This document shows positions 1 to 8,064 of a stretch of 64,000 nucleotides of DNA, piece by piece. The notes beneath the pieces are model-generated. The model was not told the DNA's origin. It was given only the letters and a program-made list of their open reading frames with translations, and searched no databases. Where the stretch lies: NCBI RefSeq assembly GCF_012273515.2, contig NZ_CP050975.2:7006001-7070000 (forward strand), in the 5' to 3' direction. The DNA is from Streptomyces sp. RPA4-2. GTDB taxonomy: Bacteria; Actinomycetota; Actinomycetes; Streptomycetales; Streptomycetaceae. How positions within the stretch are numbered: position 1 is the first letter of the stretch; every line of letters starts with the position of its first letter. Both the position numbers and the translations under genes were made by a program.

Positions 1-1114
1 CTTCGGATTCCCGCGTGGGCGAGCAACGGGTGCTTTGTTCCTGGGCAGTTGAGCGGCTGGTCGACCACTGTTCGGGTGCTGGTCGCCCACTGGGTCGGCC
101 TGCGGAAATGGCTCCTGACGAAAAGTCAAAGCAGGGTGTACGAGGGCTCGCACGGAAACGTATTGTTTCCCTCGATGTAAATTGAATCCTTCAACAGTTC
201 TGCCTCGCATAATCGGAATTCGCGCCGGGCAAAAGGGTGGGATTCATCACTTGGGTGTGAATAGCCGCGATTCGTACTCGCCAGTAGGTTGGCTCGATCG
301 GCACGGTCCACGCTATGTGGATCATGTTCTTTCGGCAGCCCGGACCGGCCGTGCGCCTGACCGGACCCTGGCCGGATCCGACGGCCGCCGGGGCGGCGGT
401 GGTGAGGGGGACGCGTGGGGCGTTCGTCGGCGGGTGCACCACCGACTGCCCCTGCGTCCGGCCGGGCGGAGGGGCAGACCCGCACGCGTCCACCGTGCTC
501 CGCACCCGTGAGACCAGCGCACCCTCGCCGGCGAAGGGCGTCGGGGCCCGTACGTCGGCGCGAGCGGCGCCGCCGTCCGTCCGGGCCGGACCGGACACGC
601 CCGCAGCGCCGGTGCCCGGGGCGACTTCTGGTCCGCTCGGCCGGGGGACAAGCCTGTGCGGGGTCCTCGGCCCCAGCGAAGAACGGCGCGAACTCGTTGC
701 CGTCGAGCGTGCGGGGGATGGGGATTCCGGTCATCGGAGGGTGCGGCCGACACCGGAACGGCGCTGGAGGAGTCGCCCGGCCACGGGCGAGACGGCGCCG
801 AGCGACCAGGACAACACGGCGTCGATGTCCTCGGTGGTCCCGGGGCGGGCGAAGGCGCCGAGGCCGCCGGCGGCCTCGCGCCGTTCGGCGGCGACGGCCG
901 AGAGCGGGAAGCGCGGGTGGGCGGCCGCCCGTGCGGCGCCGCAGGCCTGGGCGGGCGCGGCCGGCGACGTCTGTCGGCCGACGGATGCGTTGCCGCAGGT
1001 CAAAGGGAGTCCTGCCGAAGATGACAACGGTGACCGGTGCAGCCTTTGCCGAATGCCCGGCGGTGCGTTTCACTTCGATCGAGGCACTCGACGCACAGGG
1101 GGAACACGGACAGC
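1..1114. other. No supportable gene at window start
   Basis: I find no convincing gene here. The longest open frame, on the minus strand at 126-1073, is an Arg/Pro/Gly-rich translation typical of a GC-rich shadow frame. A 98-codon minus-strand stretch at 731-1027 is more protein-like in composition but matches nothing I recognise and shows no good ribosome binding site. It could be a decayed fragment. The last part probably carries the promoter of the CDF gene that follows. Confidence 0.5.
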
Positions 1115-2155
1115 ATGAGCGATCACGGTCATGACCACGGATCCGGGCACGCGCAGCGGCACGAGCACGGCTCGGGGAGTCATGGCGCCCACTCGCACGG
1201 GGTGTCGGCGGGCACCGACCGCCGCTGGCTGGCGATCGCGCTCACCCTCATCACGGCGTTCATGGCGGTCGAGGTCGTCGTCGGTGTCCTCGCCGGTTCG
1301 CTGGCCCTCATCTCGGACGCCGCGCACATGCTCACCGACGCCGCGTCCATCGTGCTCTCCCTGATCGCCATGCGGCTCGCCGCGCGCCCGGCCCGCGGCG
1401 GTTTCACGTACGGCCTCAAGCGCGCGGAGATCCTCTCGGCCCAGGCGAACGGCCTGACACTGCTGCTGCTCGGGGCCTGGCTGGCGTACGAGTCCGTGCG
1501 CCGGCTCATCGACCCGCCCGCGGTCGAGGGCGGGCTGATGCTCATCACGGCCCTCGTCGGTATCGCCGTGAACGTGGCCGCCACCTGGTGCATCTCCCAG
1601 GCCAACCGCTCCTCGCTCAACGTCGAGGGCGCCTACCAGCACATCCTCAACGACCTGTTCGCCTTCGTCGGCACCGCGGTCGCCGCGCTGGTGATCGTCC
1701 TGACCGGCTTCAGCCGCGCCGACCCGATCGCCACGCTGATGGTGGTGGCCCTGATGGCGAAGGCCGGGTACGGGCTTCTGCGCGAGTCCGGCCGCATCTT
1801 CCTGGAGGCCGCGCCCGCGGACGTCGACCCGGACGCGCTCGGCGACCGGCTCGTCGCCCTGCCGGCCGTCGTCGAGGTGCACGACCTGCACGTCTGGCAG
1901 ATCACCTCCGGTCAGGCCGCCCTGTCCGCACACGTCCTGGTCGAGTCCGCCGGCGACTGCCACGCCGTCCGGCGGGACCTGGAGGAGCTCCTGCGCGACG
2001 ACTACGGCATCACGCACACCACGCTCCAGGTCGACCACGCCTCGGAGCAGGTGTTTCAGGTGGCGCTGCCCGGGGAGCGCAAGCTCCTCGACGACCCGGG
2101 GCACTGCGAGGACGCCCACGGGCCGGTCCACCGGGACGAGCCGCACGAACACTGA
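1115..2155 (+). CDS. CDF-family zinc/cation efflux transporter
   Basis: Cation diffusion facilitator of the CzcD/ZitB type, 346 residues, expected to export Zn(II) (possibly Co or Cd) from the cytoplasm in exchange for protons. The N-terminus is His-rich over about 30 residues. The membrane domain follows with the two zinc-type intramembrane sites, H71-x3-D75 in TM2 and H176-x3-D180 in TM5, then a C-terminal cytoplasmic dimerisation domain from about residue 235 and another His/Asp-containing tail. The chosen ATG starts the His-rich segment and has an AGGGGG box upstream; a longer frame from 1037 adds 26 unlikely residues. It converges on a second CDF gene, with a shared hairpin between the stops. 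Family assignment is firm; metal specificity is inferred. Confidence 0.93.
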   Translation: MSDHGHDHGSGHAQRHEHGSGSHGAHSHGVSAGTDRRWLAIALTLITAFMAVEVVVGVLAGSLALISDAAHMLTDAASIVLSLIAMRLAARPARGGFTYGLKRAEILSAQANGLTLLLLGAWLAYESVRRLIDPPAVEGGLMLITALVGIAVNVAATWCISQANRSSLNVEGAYQHILNDLFAFVGTAVAALVIVLTGFSRADPIATLMVVALMAKAGYGLLRESGRIFLEAAPADVDPDALGDRLVALPAVVEVHDLHVWQITSGQAALSAHVLVESAGDCHAVRRDLEELLRDDYGITHTTLQVDHASEQVFQVALPGERKLLDDPGHCEDAHGPVHRDEPHEH

Positions 2156-2164
2156 GCCGGCGGG

Positions 2165-2194
2165 CACACCCCGGCCGGATCAGGCCGGGGTGTG
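2165..2194. terminator. Bidirectional hairpin between convergent CDF genes
   Basis: A perfect 12-bp stem (2165-2176 pairs with 2183-2194) encloses the 6-nt loop GGATCA. It lies 10 nt after the stop of the plus-strand transporter and contains the stop codon of the minus-strand one, so it can end both transcripts. There is no U-tract, which is common for Streptomyces terminators. Confidence 0.75.
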
Positions 2195-3688
2195 ATCGGC
2201 GTGCGTTTGACCGGTCCGCGCGTGGTCGGACTGTGTGTGCGGGGCCCGTGTGCGGTCGTCCTGTGTGTGCTGGCCACGCGTGGGCTGGGACGGTGCGTGG
2301 TGGGCGGGCGCGGGACGATCCGACGTGTGACCGTGCGACGTGTGGTGCGCCGACGTGTGACCGTCCGACGGGTGGTGCACTGACGCGTGACCATACGACG
2401 TGAGGTGCGCCGACGCATGACCATCCGACGTGTCCTGCGCCGACGCGTGGTGCGCCGACGTGTGATGCGCCGACGCGTGGTGTGACGACGTGTGATGCGC
2501 CAGCGCCAAGTGCGGGTCGGCCTCGCCTGGCGCGGTTGCCGGATCGGCGTGCACCAGTGCGGCGTCGAGCTTCGGCACCGTGTGCAGCAGCGCGTGCTCG
2601 CACGCGACCGCGACCGCGTGCGCCGCGCGTACGGACAGTTCCCCGTCGACGACGACAGCGACCTCGGCGCGCAGCCGGTGACCGATCCAGCGCAACCGCA
2701 GTTCGCTCACCTCCTGTACGCCGTCGACCGTCAGGAGCGCCGTCTCCGCGGAGTCGACGAGGGCCGGGTCGACGGCGTCCATGACGCGCCGGAAGACCTC
2801 GCGGGCGGCGTCCCGCAGCACGAGCAGGATGGCCGCCGTGATCAGAAGTCCGACGATCGGGTCCGCCGACCGCCAGCCGAGCGCCGCGCCACCGGCACCG
2901 AGCAGGACGGCGAGTGAGGCGAACCCGTCCGTACGGGCGTGGAGACCGTCGGCGACCAGGGCGGCGGAGCCGATCTCCCGGCCGACGCGGATGCGGTAGC
3001 GGGCCACCCACTCGTTGCCGATGAACCCGGCGACGGCCGCGGCGGCCACCACCGGGACGTGCCGGATGTCCCGCGGGTCGAGCAGCCGGTCCACGGCTGC
3101 CCAGGCGGCGAAGGCCGCGGACGCGGTGATCGTCAGCAGGATGGCGATGCCGGCCAGGTCCTCGGCACGTCCGTAGCCGTAGGTGAAGCGGCGGTTGGCG
3201 GCGCGGCGGCCCAGGACGAAGGCGATGCCGAGGGGTACGGCGGTGAGCGCGTCCGCGGCGTTGTGCACGGTGTCGCCCAGCAGCGCGACCGACCCGGAGA
3301 ACACCACGATCACCGCCTGGACGAGCGCCGTCGCGCCGAGCGCGGCCAGCGAGACCCACAGGGCCCGCATGCCCCGGGCGGAGGACTCCAGTGCCGGATC
3401 CACCTTGTCGGCGGCCTCGTGCGAGTGCGGCGTCAGCAGATGCCGCAGCCGGTGCCCGAACCGCCGCGCTCGGCGGGCCTCCGGCCCTGGAGCGCCAGGA
3501 GCGTGCGGGTGCCCATGGCCGTGCCCGTGCTCCTGCCCGCGGCCGTGGGCTTGTCCCTGGCCGCGTTCTTGCCCTTGCCTGTGGCTGTGCGCATGTCCGT
3601 GGGCGTGCTCGTGCTCGTGCGCGTATCCGTCTTCGTCGTGGCTGTGCGGGTGTGCGTGACCTTGACCGTGTGCGTGGTGGTGGCTCAC
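2180..3688 (-). CDS. CDF-family metal efflux transporter with His-rich termini
   Basis: Second cation diffusion facilitator, 502 residues, longer than usual because both ends are His-rich. The first ~85 residues are His/Gly/Gln-rich. The six-helix membrane domain carries HxxxD pairs in TM2 (VHNAAD) and TM5 (LHARTD), the zinc-type site. A cytoplasmic domain follows, then a ~110-residue tail made largely of 12 pentapeptide repeats rich in His, Thr and Ser. The GTG start at 3688 begins the His-rich head and has GGAAAGGGGA upstream; the open frame extends further but without signal. It is divergent from an ArsR-family sensor gene 92 bp away, which suggests metal-inducible expression. The His tails may buffer or sense metal (inference). 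Confidence 0.9.
   Translation of the reverse strand: MSHHHAHGQGHAHPHSHDEDGYAHEHEHAHGHAHSHRQGQERGQGQAHGRGQEHGHGHGHPHAPGAPGPEARRARRFGHRLRHLLTPHSHEAADKVDPALESSARGMRALWVSLAALGATALVQAVIVVFSGSVALLGDTVHNAADALTAVPLGIAFVLGRRAANRRFTYGYGRAEDLAGIAILLTITASAAFAAWAAVDRLLDPRDIRHVPVVAAAAVAGFIGNEWVARYRIRVGREIGSAALVADGLHARTDGFASLAVLLGAGGAALGWRSADPIVGLLITAAILLVLRDAAREVFRRVMDAVDPALVDSAETALLTVDGVQEVSELRLRWIGHRLRAEVAVVVDGELSVRAAHAVAVACEHALLHTVPKLDAALVHADPATAPGEADPHLALAHHTSSHHASAHHTSAHHASAQDTSDGHASAHLTSYGHASVHHPSDGHTSAHHTSHGHTSDRPAPAHHAPSQPTRGQHTQDDRTRAPHTQSDHARTGQTHADHTPA
2321..2500. repeat. 12 tandem copies of a 15-bp unit encoding xHHxS pentapeptides
   Basis: Twelve consecutive 15-bp units of the type CGACGTGTGATGCGC, with some degeneracy, lie wholly inside the minus-strand CDF gene and keep its frame. 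Read on the minus strand they give AHHTS, SHHAS, AHHTS, AHHAS, AQDTS, DGHAS, AHLTS, YGHAS, VHHPS, DGHTS, AHHTS, HGHTS. Copy number is likely to vary between strains. Confidence 0.92.
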
Positions 3689-3797
3689 GTGGGTCCCCTT
3701 TCCGGGCCGTCCGGTACGTGGGCGGGAAGGCGGCGCGGCAGCGGTGGACACGATGGTGCCCACCGCTCCATTATGTGCATATGAGCGCACGCATGCA
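3689..3797. promoter_or_regulatory. Divergent CDF/arsR control region
   Basis: The 92 bp between the divergent CDF and ArsR genes hold an 8-bp inverted repeat (3740-3747 with 3760-3767, AGCGGTGG/CCACCGCT). A short TGCAT/ATGCA repeat (3776-3780 with 3793-3797) spans the arsR start. Either could be the sensor's operator. No clear -35/-10 pair is visible. Confidence 0.4.
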
Positions 3798-4140
3798 TCT
3801 GTCACCTGCCACCGATGCGCACCCGCGCACACCCGGCGAGGAGCAGTTCGCCCTCGCCGCCGAACTGCTCGCCCTGCTCGGGGACCGCACCCGTCTGGTG
3901 CTGTTGCACGCCCTGGCCGAGGGCGAGGCCGACGTCACCACCCTCACCGAGACCTGCGGGGCCGCCCGCCCGGCCGTCAGTCAGCACCTGGCCCGGCTCC
4001 GTCTCGCGGGACTCGTGACCACCCGCAAGGAGGGCCGCCGGGTCGTCTACGCCCTGCGCGACGGCCACCTGCGCCGGGTGGTGGACGAGGCCCTCAACCT
4101 GGCCGACCACAGGATCAGCGACCGGCCCGCGCACGACTGA
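3781..4140 (+). CDS. ArsR/SmtB-family metal-responsive repressor
   Basis: 119-residue winged-helix repressor. The helix-turn-helix spans about residues 50-72 (LTETCGAARPAVSQHLARLR), followed by the beta-wing with GRRVVYAL. The alpha5 region, where CzrA-type sensors bind zinc, reads DGH...ADH. The first D-x-H and the last His (14 residues after the first) are present, but the residue at +11, usually His, is Leu. Metal binding could therefore be altered or use another site. The ATG at 3781 lacks an obvious ribosome binding site and may be leaderless; ATG 3793 is an alternative. Divergence from a CDF exporter points to control of metal efflux. Confidence 0.85.
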   Translation: MSARMHLSPATDAHPRTPGEEQFALAAELLALLGDRTRLVLLHALAEGEADVTTLTETCGAARPAVSQHLARLRLAGLVTTRKEGRRVVYALRDGHLRRVVDEALNLADHRISDRPAHD

Positions 4141-4296
4141 CACACCTGGCACGACCGACTCGGCTGAGGTGTTCGAGGCGTCAGAGGTGTCCGAGGTGTC
4201 CGAAGCGGCGCCGCGTGCCGCTTCCGCCGGGACCCGGTAGGTTGCCGCCACCGACGCCCGCGCGAAGGGAACGCGAAGGGAAAGGGAGGAAGGGAG

Positions 4297-5160
4297 ATGT
4301 CCGAGGCCATGGGCACCGGGGTGACGGAGAGCGAGCTGGAGCTGGCCGATGGACGCAGACTGCACGTCCACGACACCGGTGCGGACGGGTCCGATCGCCT
4401 CACCGTCCTCTGGCACCACGGCACGCCCAACATCGGAGCGCCGCCCGAGCCCCTTTTCGCCGCCTCCGAACGACTGGGCATCCGCTGGGTGTCGTACGAC
4501 CGCCCCGGCTACGGCGGATCGACCCCGCTGCCGGGCCGGAACGTGGCATCGGCCGCCGCCGACGTCACCCGGATCGCGGACGCGCTGGGCATCGGCCGTT
4601 TCGCGCTCATGGGGCACTCGGGCGGCGGAACGCACGCGCTGGCGTGTGCGGCCCTGCTGCCGGAACGGGTGCTCGGCACGGTGAGCGTGGCGGGGCCGGC
4701 CCCCTTCGGCGCCGAGGGACTCGACTGGTTCGCGGGCATGAACGACGCCGGTCGGGCGTCGCTGACCGCGGCCGTCGCGGGCCGCGAGGAGAAGGCGCGC
4801 CACGAGGCGGAAGCGACCTACGACCCGGGCATGTTCACCGCGGCCGACCACGCGGCCCTCGCCGGTGAGTGGTCCTGGTTCCACGAGGTCGTCGGCCCCG
4901 CCGTCGAAGCGGGCCCGGGCGGCCTGATCGACGACGACCTGGCCTACGTCGGCGCCTGGGGCTGCGATCCACGGTCGATCACGGGCCCGGTGCTCCTTCT
5001 GCACGGCGGCGAGGACAGGGTCGTCCCCTCCTCCCACAGTGAGTGGCTCGCGAGCCGGTGCCCCCGCTCGGAACTCCGCCTGCACCCGGCCGACGGCCAC
5101 ATCTCCGTCCTGCGCCATGCCGTCGCCGCGCTGGAATGGCTCGGTCGTCTCCGTCCCTGA
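4297..5160 (+). CDS. Alpha/beta hydrolase
   Basis: 287-residue cytoplasmic alpha/beta-hydrolase-fold enzyme. Visible elements are the oxyanion HG segment (HHGTPN), the nucleophile elbow GHSGGG near residue 109, an acidic residue in GGEDRVV and the terminal catalytic His in ADGHIS. A small cap region lies between about residues 140 and 215. It begins at an ATG with a very strong purine-rich ribosome binding site (AAAGGGAGGAAGGG). It stands alone between the metal genes and the glycan locus, so its substrate cannot be guessed; esterase, lactonase or proline-iminopeptidase-like activities all fit the fold. Confidence 0.85.
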   Translation: MSEAMGTGVTESELELADGRRLHVHDTGADGSDRLTVLWHHGTPNIGAPPEPLFAASERLGIRWVSYDRPGYGGSTPLPGRNVASAAADVTRIADALGIGRFALMGHSGGGTHALACAALLPERVLGTVSVAGPAPFGAEGLDWFAGMNDAGRASLTAAVAGREEKARHEAEATYDPGMFTAADHAALAGEWSWFHEVVGPAVEAGPGGLIDDDLAYVGAWGCDPRSITGPVLLLHGGEDRVVPSSHSEWLASRCPRSELRLHPADGHISVLRHAVAALEWLGRLRP

Positions 5161-5335
5161 ACCGGGTTCGCCGCCCCGGGAACATGCGGGCGCGTCCGCC
5201 GGTCCACGCTCCCGCCCTCGTGGCGACACCCTCAGCTCGTGATGAGTTCTCCGATCGTTCGTCATCGCGCGCCATCACCTGTGATGATGTGGATCAGGGG
5301 AACGACCGGTGAGGTCATGAGGTCCGGGGGGATCG

Positions 5336-6055
5336 ATGAGCAGTACGGCGTCGGCGCTGATACGGCTGAAGTCCGCGCAGAAGAGCGCGAAGGGCGTATC
5401 GCTGTATTCGCGGTTCGTGAACCGGCCCGCGGGCCGGTATCTCGCCGCCGGGGCGTACCGGCTGGGGCTGACACCCAACCACGTCACCATGATCAGTGCG
5501 GCGTTCAGCTTCGCGGCGGTCGCGGTGGCGGCGCTCGCCGTGCCCACCGTGGCCGCCGGCCTCGTGGTGTGGCTCGGGCTCGCCGTGGGTTTCGCCTTCG
5601 ACTCCGCGGACGGGCAGCTCGCCCGGCTGCGCGGCGGCGGCAGCGCGGCGGGTGAATGGCTCGACCATGTGGTCGACTGCGCCAAGATCACCGCCCTGCA
5701 CACCGCCGTGCTGCTCACCTTTTACCGGCACCCCGGTCACTTCGGGACCGCGGCCGACGGCTGGCTGCTGGTGCCGCTCGGATTCCAACTCGTCGCCGTC
5801 GTGACGTTCTTCGGCGGACTGCTGACCGAGCAGCTCAAGCCCAAGGCGGCCCCGGGCGACGGGGGCCCGCCCTCCGCGGCACGCGCGGTGGCCCTGCTCC
5901 CGGTCGACCACGGGGTGTTCTGCCTGGTCTTCCTGCTGCTCGGCGGCGGCAGCGCCTTCCGGTGGGCCTACACCGTTCTCGCCGTCGCCGCCGCGCTCTT
6001 CCTCGTCGCCTTCCTCACCAAGTGGTTCCGGGAGCTGTCCGCAGTTCGTCGTTGA
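5336..6055 (+). CDS. CDP-alcohol phosphatidyltransferase family protein
   Basis: 239-residue integral membrane enzyme with the complete family signature DxxDGxxARxxxxxxxxGxxxDxxxD at about residues 83-108 (D-SA-DG-QL-AR...G-EWL-D-HVV-D). Family members displace CMP from a CDP-activated donor with an alcohol. Five or six hydrophobic segments are visible. It faces, and its 3' end overlaps by 41 bp, a TagD-like cytidylyltransferase gene that could make CDP-glycerol or a similar activated alcohol. The pair may therefore attach a polyol phosphate to a glycan or lipid (inference); phospholipid synthesis is the main alternative. A CATCAC/GTGATG inverted repeat lies at 5273-5286 upstream. Confidence 0.85.
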   Translation: MSSTASALIRLKSAQKSAKGVSLYSRFVNRPAGRYLAAGAYRLGLTPNHVTMISAAFSFAAVAVAALAVPTVAAGLVVWLGLAVGFAFDSADGQLARLRGGGSAAGEWLDHVVDCAKITALHTAVLLTFYRHPGHFGTAADGWLLVPLGFQLVAVVTFFGGLLTEQLKPKAAPGDGGPPSAARAVALLPVDHGVFCLVFLLLGGGSAFRWAYTVLAVAAALFLVAFLTKWFRELSAVRR

Positions 6056-6494
6056 ACCGCGTCCCGTCCAGGGCGTCGATGGCGCGCCGCAGTTGGGTGC
6101 TTGACGTGTGCACGGTGTACGGGAAGTAGACGACGTCCACGCCTACGGTGGCGAAGTCCCGCTCCAGCCGCTCCCCCTTCGGCGTGTCCCTCCAGTCGTC
6201 GCCCTTGAACAGGACGTCGAAGCGGACCTGCTTCCACGTCTCCAGCTTGTCCGGCACGGTCTCCACGAACGCGGCGTCCACGTACTTGATGCTTCGGACG
6301 ATCTCCAGCCGCTCCACCAGCGGGATCATCGGCAGCCTCCCCTTGGCGTTCTGGGCCATCTCGTCCGAGACCACGCCTGCCACCAGGTAGTCGCACTGGG
6401 CACGCGCGTGCCGCAGGATGTTCAAGTGCCCAATGTGGAAAAGATCGTAGGCGCCCGGCGCGTAGCCCACGCGATACGGCTTGCCTGATGGCAC
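6015..6494 (-). CDS. TagD-like cytidylyltransferase
   Basis: 159-residue nucleotidyltransferase of the glycerol-3-phosphate cytidylyltransferase class. It has the HxGH nucleotide-binding motif (FHIGHLN, about residue 20) and the C-terminal TSSTQLR equivalent of the ISTSxxR motif. It should form a CDP-alcohol from CTP and an alcohol phosphate. The GTG at 6494 is preferred over an upstream ATG because AAGGGGG precedes it at good spacing and the protein then starts just before the conserved core. The end overlaps the convergent CDP-alcohol transferase gene by 41 bp. Ethanolamine-phosphate or other polyol-phosphate substrates are possible. Confidence 0.87.
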   Translation of the reverse strand: MPSGKPYRVGYAPGAYDLFHIGHLNILRHARAQCDYLVAGVVSDEMAQNAKGRLPMIPLVERLEIVRSIKYVDAAFVETVPDKLETWKQVRFDVLFKGDDWRDTPKGERLERDFATVGVDVVYFPYTVHTSSTQLRRAIDALDGTRFNDELRTAPGTTW

Positions 6495-6705
6495 AGATGC
6501 CCCCCTTGATCGATGCTGTCCCCCAATGCGCACCCCTTTGCGGGGATGCACGGACTTTGACGATAGCGTTCATGCTAGGTGCAGGAAGGGTGAACAATTA
6601 GGGTGCGTCCTGGTTCACTTCTGATGAGGGCGTGGGCCCCGGGGCCCGTAGGGCGCGGACGCACAGGGGAGGCCGCGCAGGTGGCCGGGGGGAAGGTTTC
6701 GTCGC

Positions 6706-8064
6706 GTGACAGAGACCCACGACGAGCGCAGCCGTCGGGACGGGCGCGGGGCCGCTCACACAGCGGCCTCCGTACCGGAGCAGCGCACCACCGGGCCGGA
6801 CGGCCTCGCACTGACCGGAAAGAAGAGCGAACTCGCCACATCCAGGCGCCGGCTGCTCCTGGTGTCCACCAACTACGCCCCCGAACACACCGGTATCGGA
6901 CCGTACGCGACCGGCATCGCCGAGCACTGGGCGAGCCGAGGGCATGACACCCACGTTCTCGCGGGGCTCCCGCACTACCCGTCCTGGCGCCTCGACCCCG
7001 CCTACCGCGGGGTGTGGCGGGCCACCGAACAGCGTGCCGGAGTCACCGTTCACCGTCGTCGGCACAGCGTCCCGCCCCGGCAAAGCGCCCTGCGCAGAGC
7101 CCTGTTCGAGAGTTCGATACTCGTGCACGGCCTGGTCGCGCCACCCCGCACCGGCCGCGTCGACGCCGTGCTCGCCCAACTGCCCAGCCTCGCCGGGGGA
7201 GTGCTCGGCGCGCGTATCGCCGCCCGGTACCACGTCCCCTACGTGCCGGTCGTGCAGGACCTGATGGGCGCGGCCGCCGCACAGTCCGGCATCCAGGGCG
7301 GTGGCCGCGCCGCCGAGCTCGCCGAGCGCGCGGAGTCGTGGGTACTGCGGCGTGCCACCCTCGTCGGCGTCATCCACGAGACGTTCGTCGAGCGGGTGCG
7401 TGCCATGGGAGTGGATCCCGGACGCATCCGCCTGGTGCCCAACTGGTCGCACATACAGGCACCTTCGGCTCCCCGTGCCCGCACCCGTGAGCGCCTCGGC
7501 TGGCGGCCGGGGCAGACCGTGGTGCTGCACTCCGGCAACATGGGCCTCAAGCAGGGGCTGGACGTGCTGGTGGAGGCGGCCCGCCGCGATCCGGCCACCC
7601 GGATCGTGCTGATGGGCGACGGCAACCAGCGCGAGCACCTCGCCCGCCGTGCCGGAGGGCTGCCCAATCTGGAGTTCCTGCCTTCGGTGGCCGACGCCGA
7701 CTTCCCCGACGTGCTGGCGGCGGCCGACGTGCTCGCCGTCACCCAGCGTGCCTCCGTCCTCGACATGAGCGTCCCCTCCAAACTCACCTCGTACTTCGCG
7801 GCCGGCCGCCCGGTGGTCGCCTCCGTCGCGGCCGAAGGCGGCACGGCCCGCGAAGTGCTGCGCTCGGGTGCCGGAATGCTTGTGGAACCGGAGAATCCCG
7901 ATCAGTTCCTGTCGGCAGTGCGTACACTCGCCGAAGATCCGGTGACGGCGGACGAGTTGGGCGCGGCGGGACCGCGCCATGTGGCCGCTCATCTGTCACG
8001 GGAGGCGGGTCTCGCGCGGATCGACGCGCTGATCGACGAAGTTTTGGGGGGACCTGGAAGGTGA
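6706..8064 (+). CDS. WcaI-like GT4 glycosyltransferase
   Basis: 452-residue family GT4 glycosyltransferase. After about 45 low-complexity residues the N-terminal Rossmann domain begins with STNYAPEHTGIGPYATGIAEHW, typical of WcaI enzymes of exopolysaccharide synthesis. The C-terminal nucleotide-sugar domain contains HSGNMG, a GDGNQR segment and the donor-binding PSKLTSYFAAGRPVVAS region. It should transfer a sugar from a nucleotide donor to a lipid-linked repeat unit at the inner membrane face. The GTG start has GGGGGGAAGG upstream. Its stop overlaps the co-polymerase start (GTGA), so it opens a three-gene operon with co-polymerase and flippase. Confidence 0.9.
   Translation: MTETHDERSRRDGRGAAHTAASVPEQRTTGPDGLALTGKKSELATSRRRLLLVSTNYAPEHTGIGPYATGIAEHWASRGHDTHVLAGLPHYPSWRLDPAYRGVWRATEQRAGVTVHRRRHSVPPRQSALRRALFESSILVHGLVAPPRTGRVDAVLAQLPSLAGGVLGARIAARYHVPYVPVVQDLMGAAAAQSGIQGGGRAAELAERAESWVLRRATLVGVIHETFVERVRAMGVDPGRIRLVPNWSHIQAPSAPRARTRERLGWRPGQTVVLHSGNMGLKQGLDVLVEAARRDPATRIVLMGDGNQREHLARRAGGLPNLEFLPSVADADFPDVLAAADVLAVTQRASVLDMSVPSKLTSYFAAGRPVVASVAAEGGTAREVLRSGAGMLVEPENPDQFLSAVRTLAEDPVTADELGAAGPRHVAAHLSREAGLARIDALIDEVLGGPGR

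Noticed and set aside
126..1073. Long minus-strand open frame (315 codons)
   Set aside because: Arg/Pro/Gly-rich composition typical of a GC-rich shadow frame, no ribosome binding site and no recognisable domain.
2321..2500. CRISPR-like regularly spaced repeat
   Set aside because: The 15-bp units are contiguous without spacers and keep the frame of the CDF gene, so it is a coding tandem repeat.
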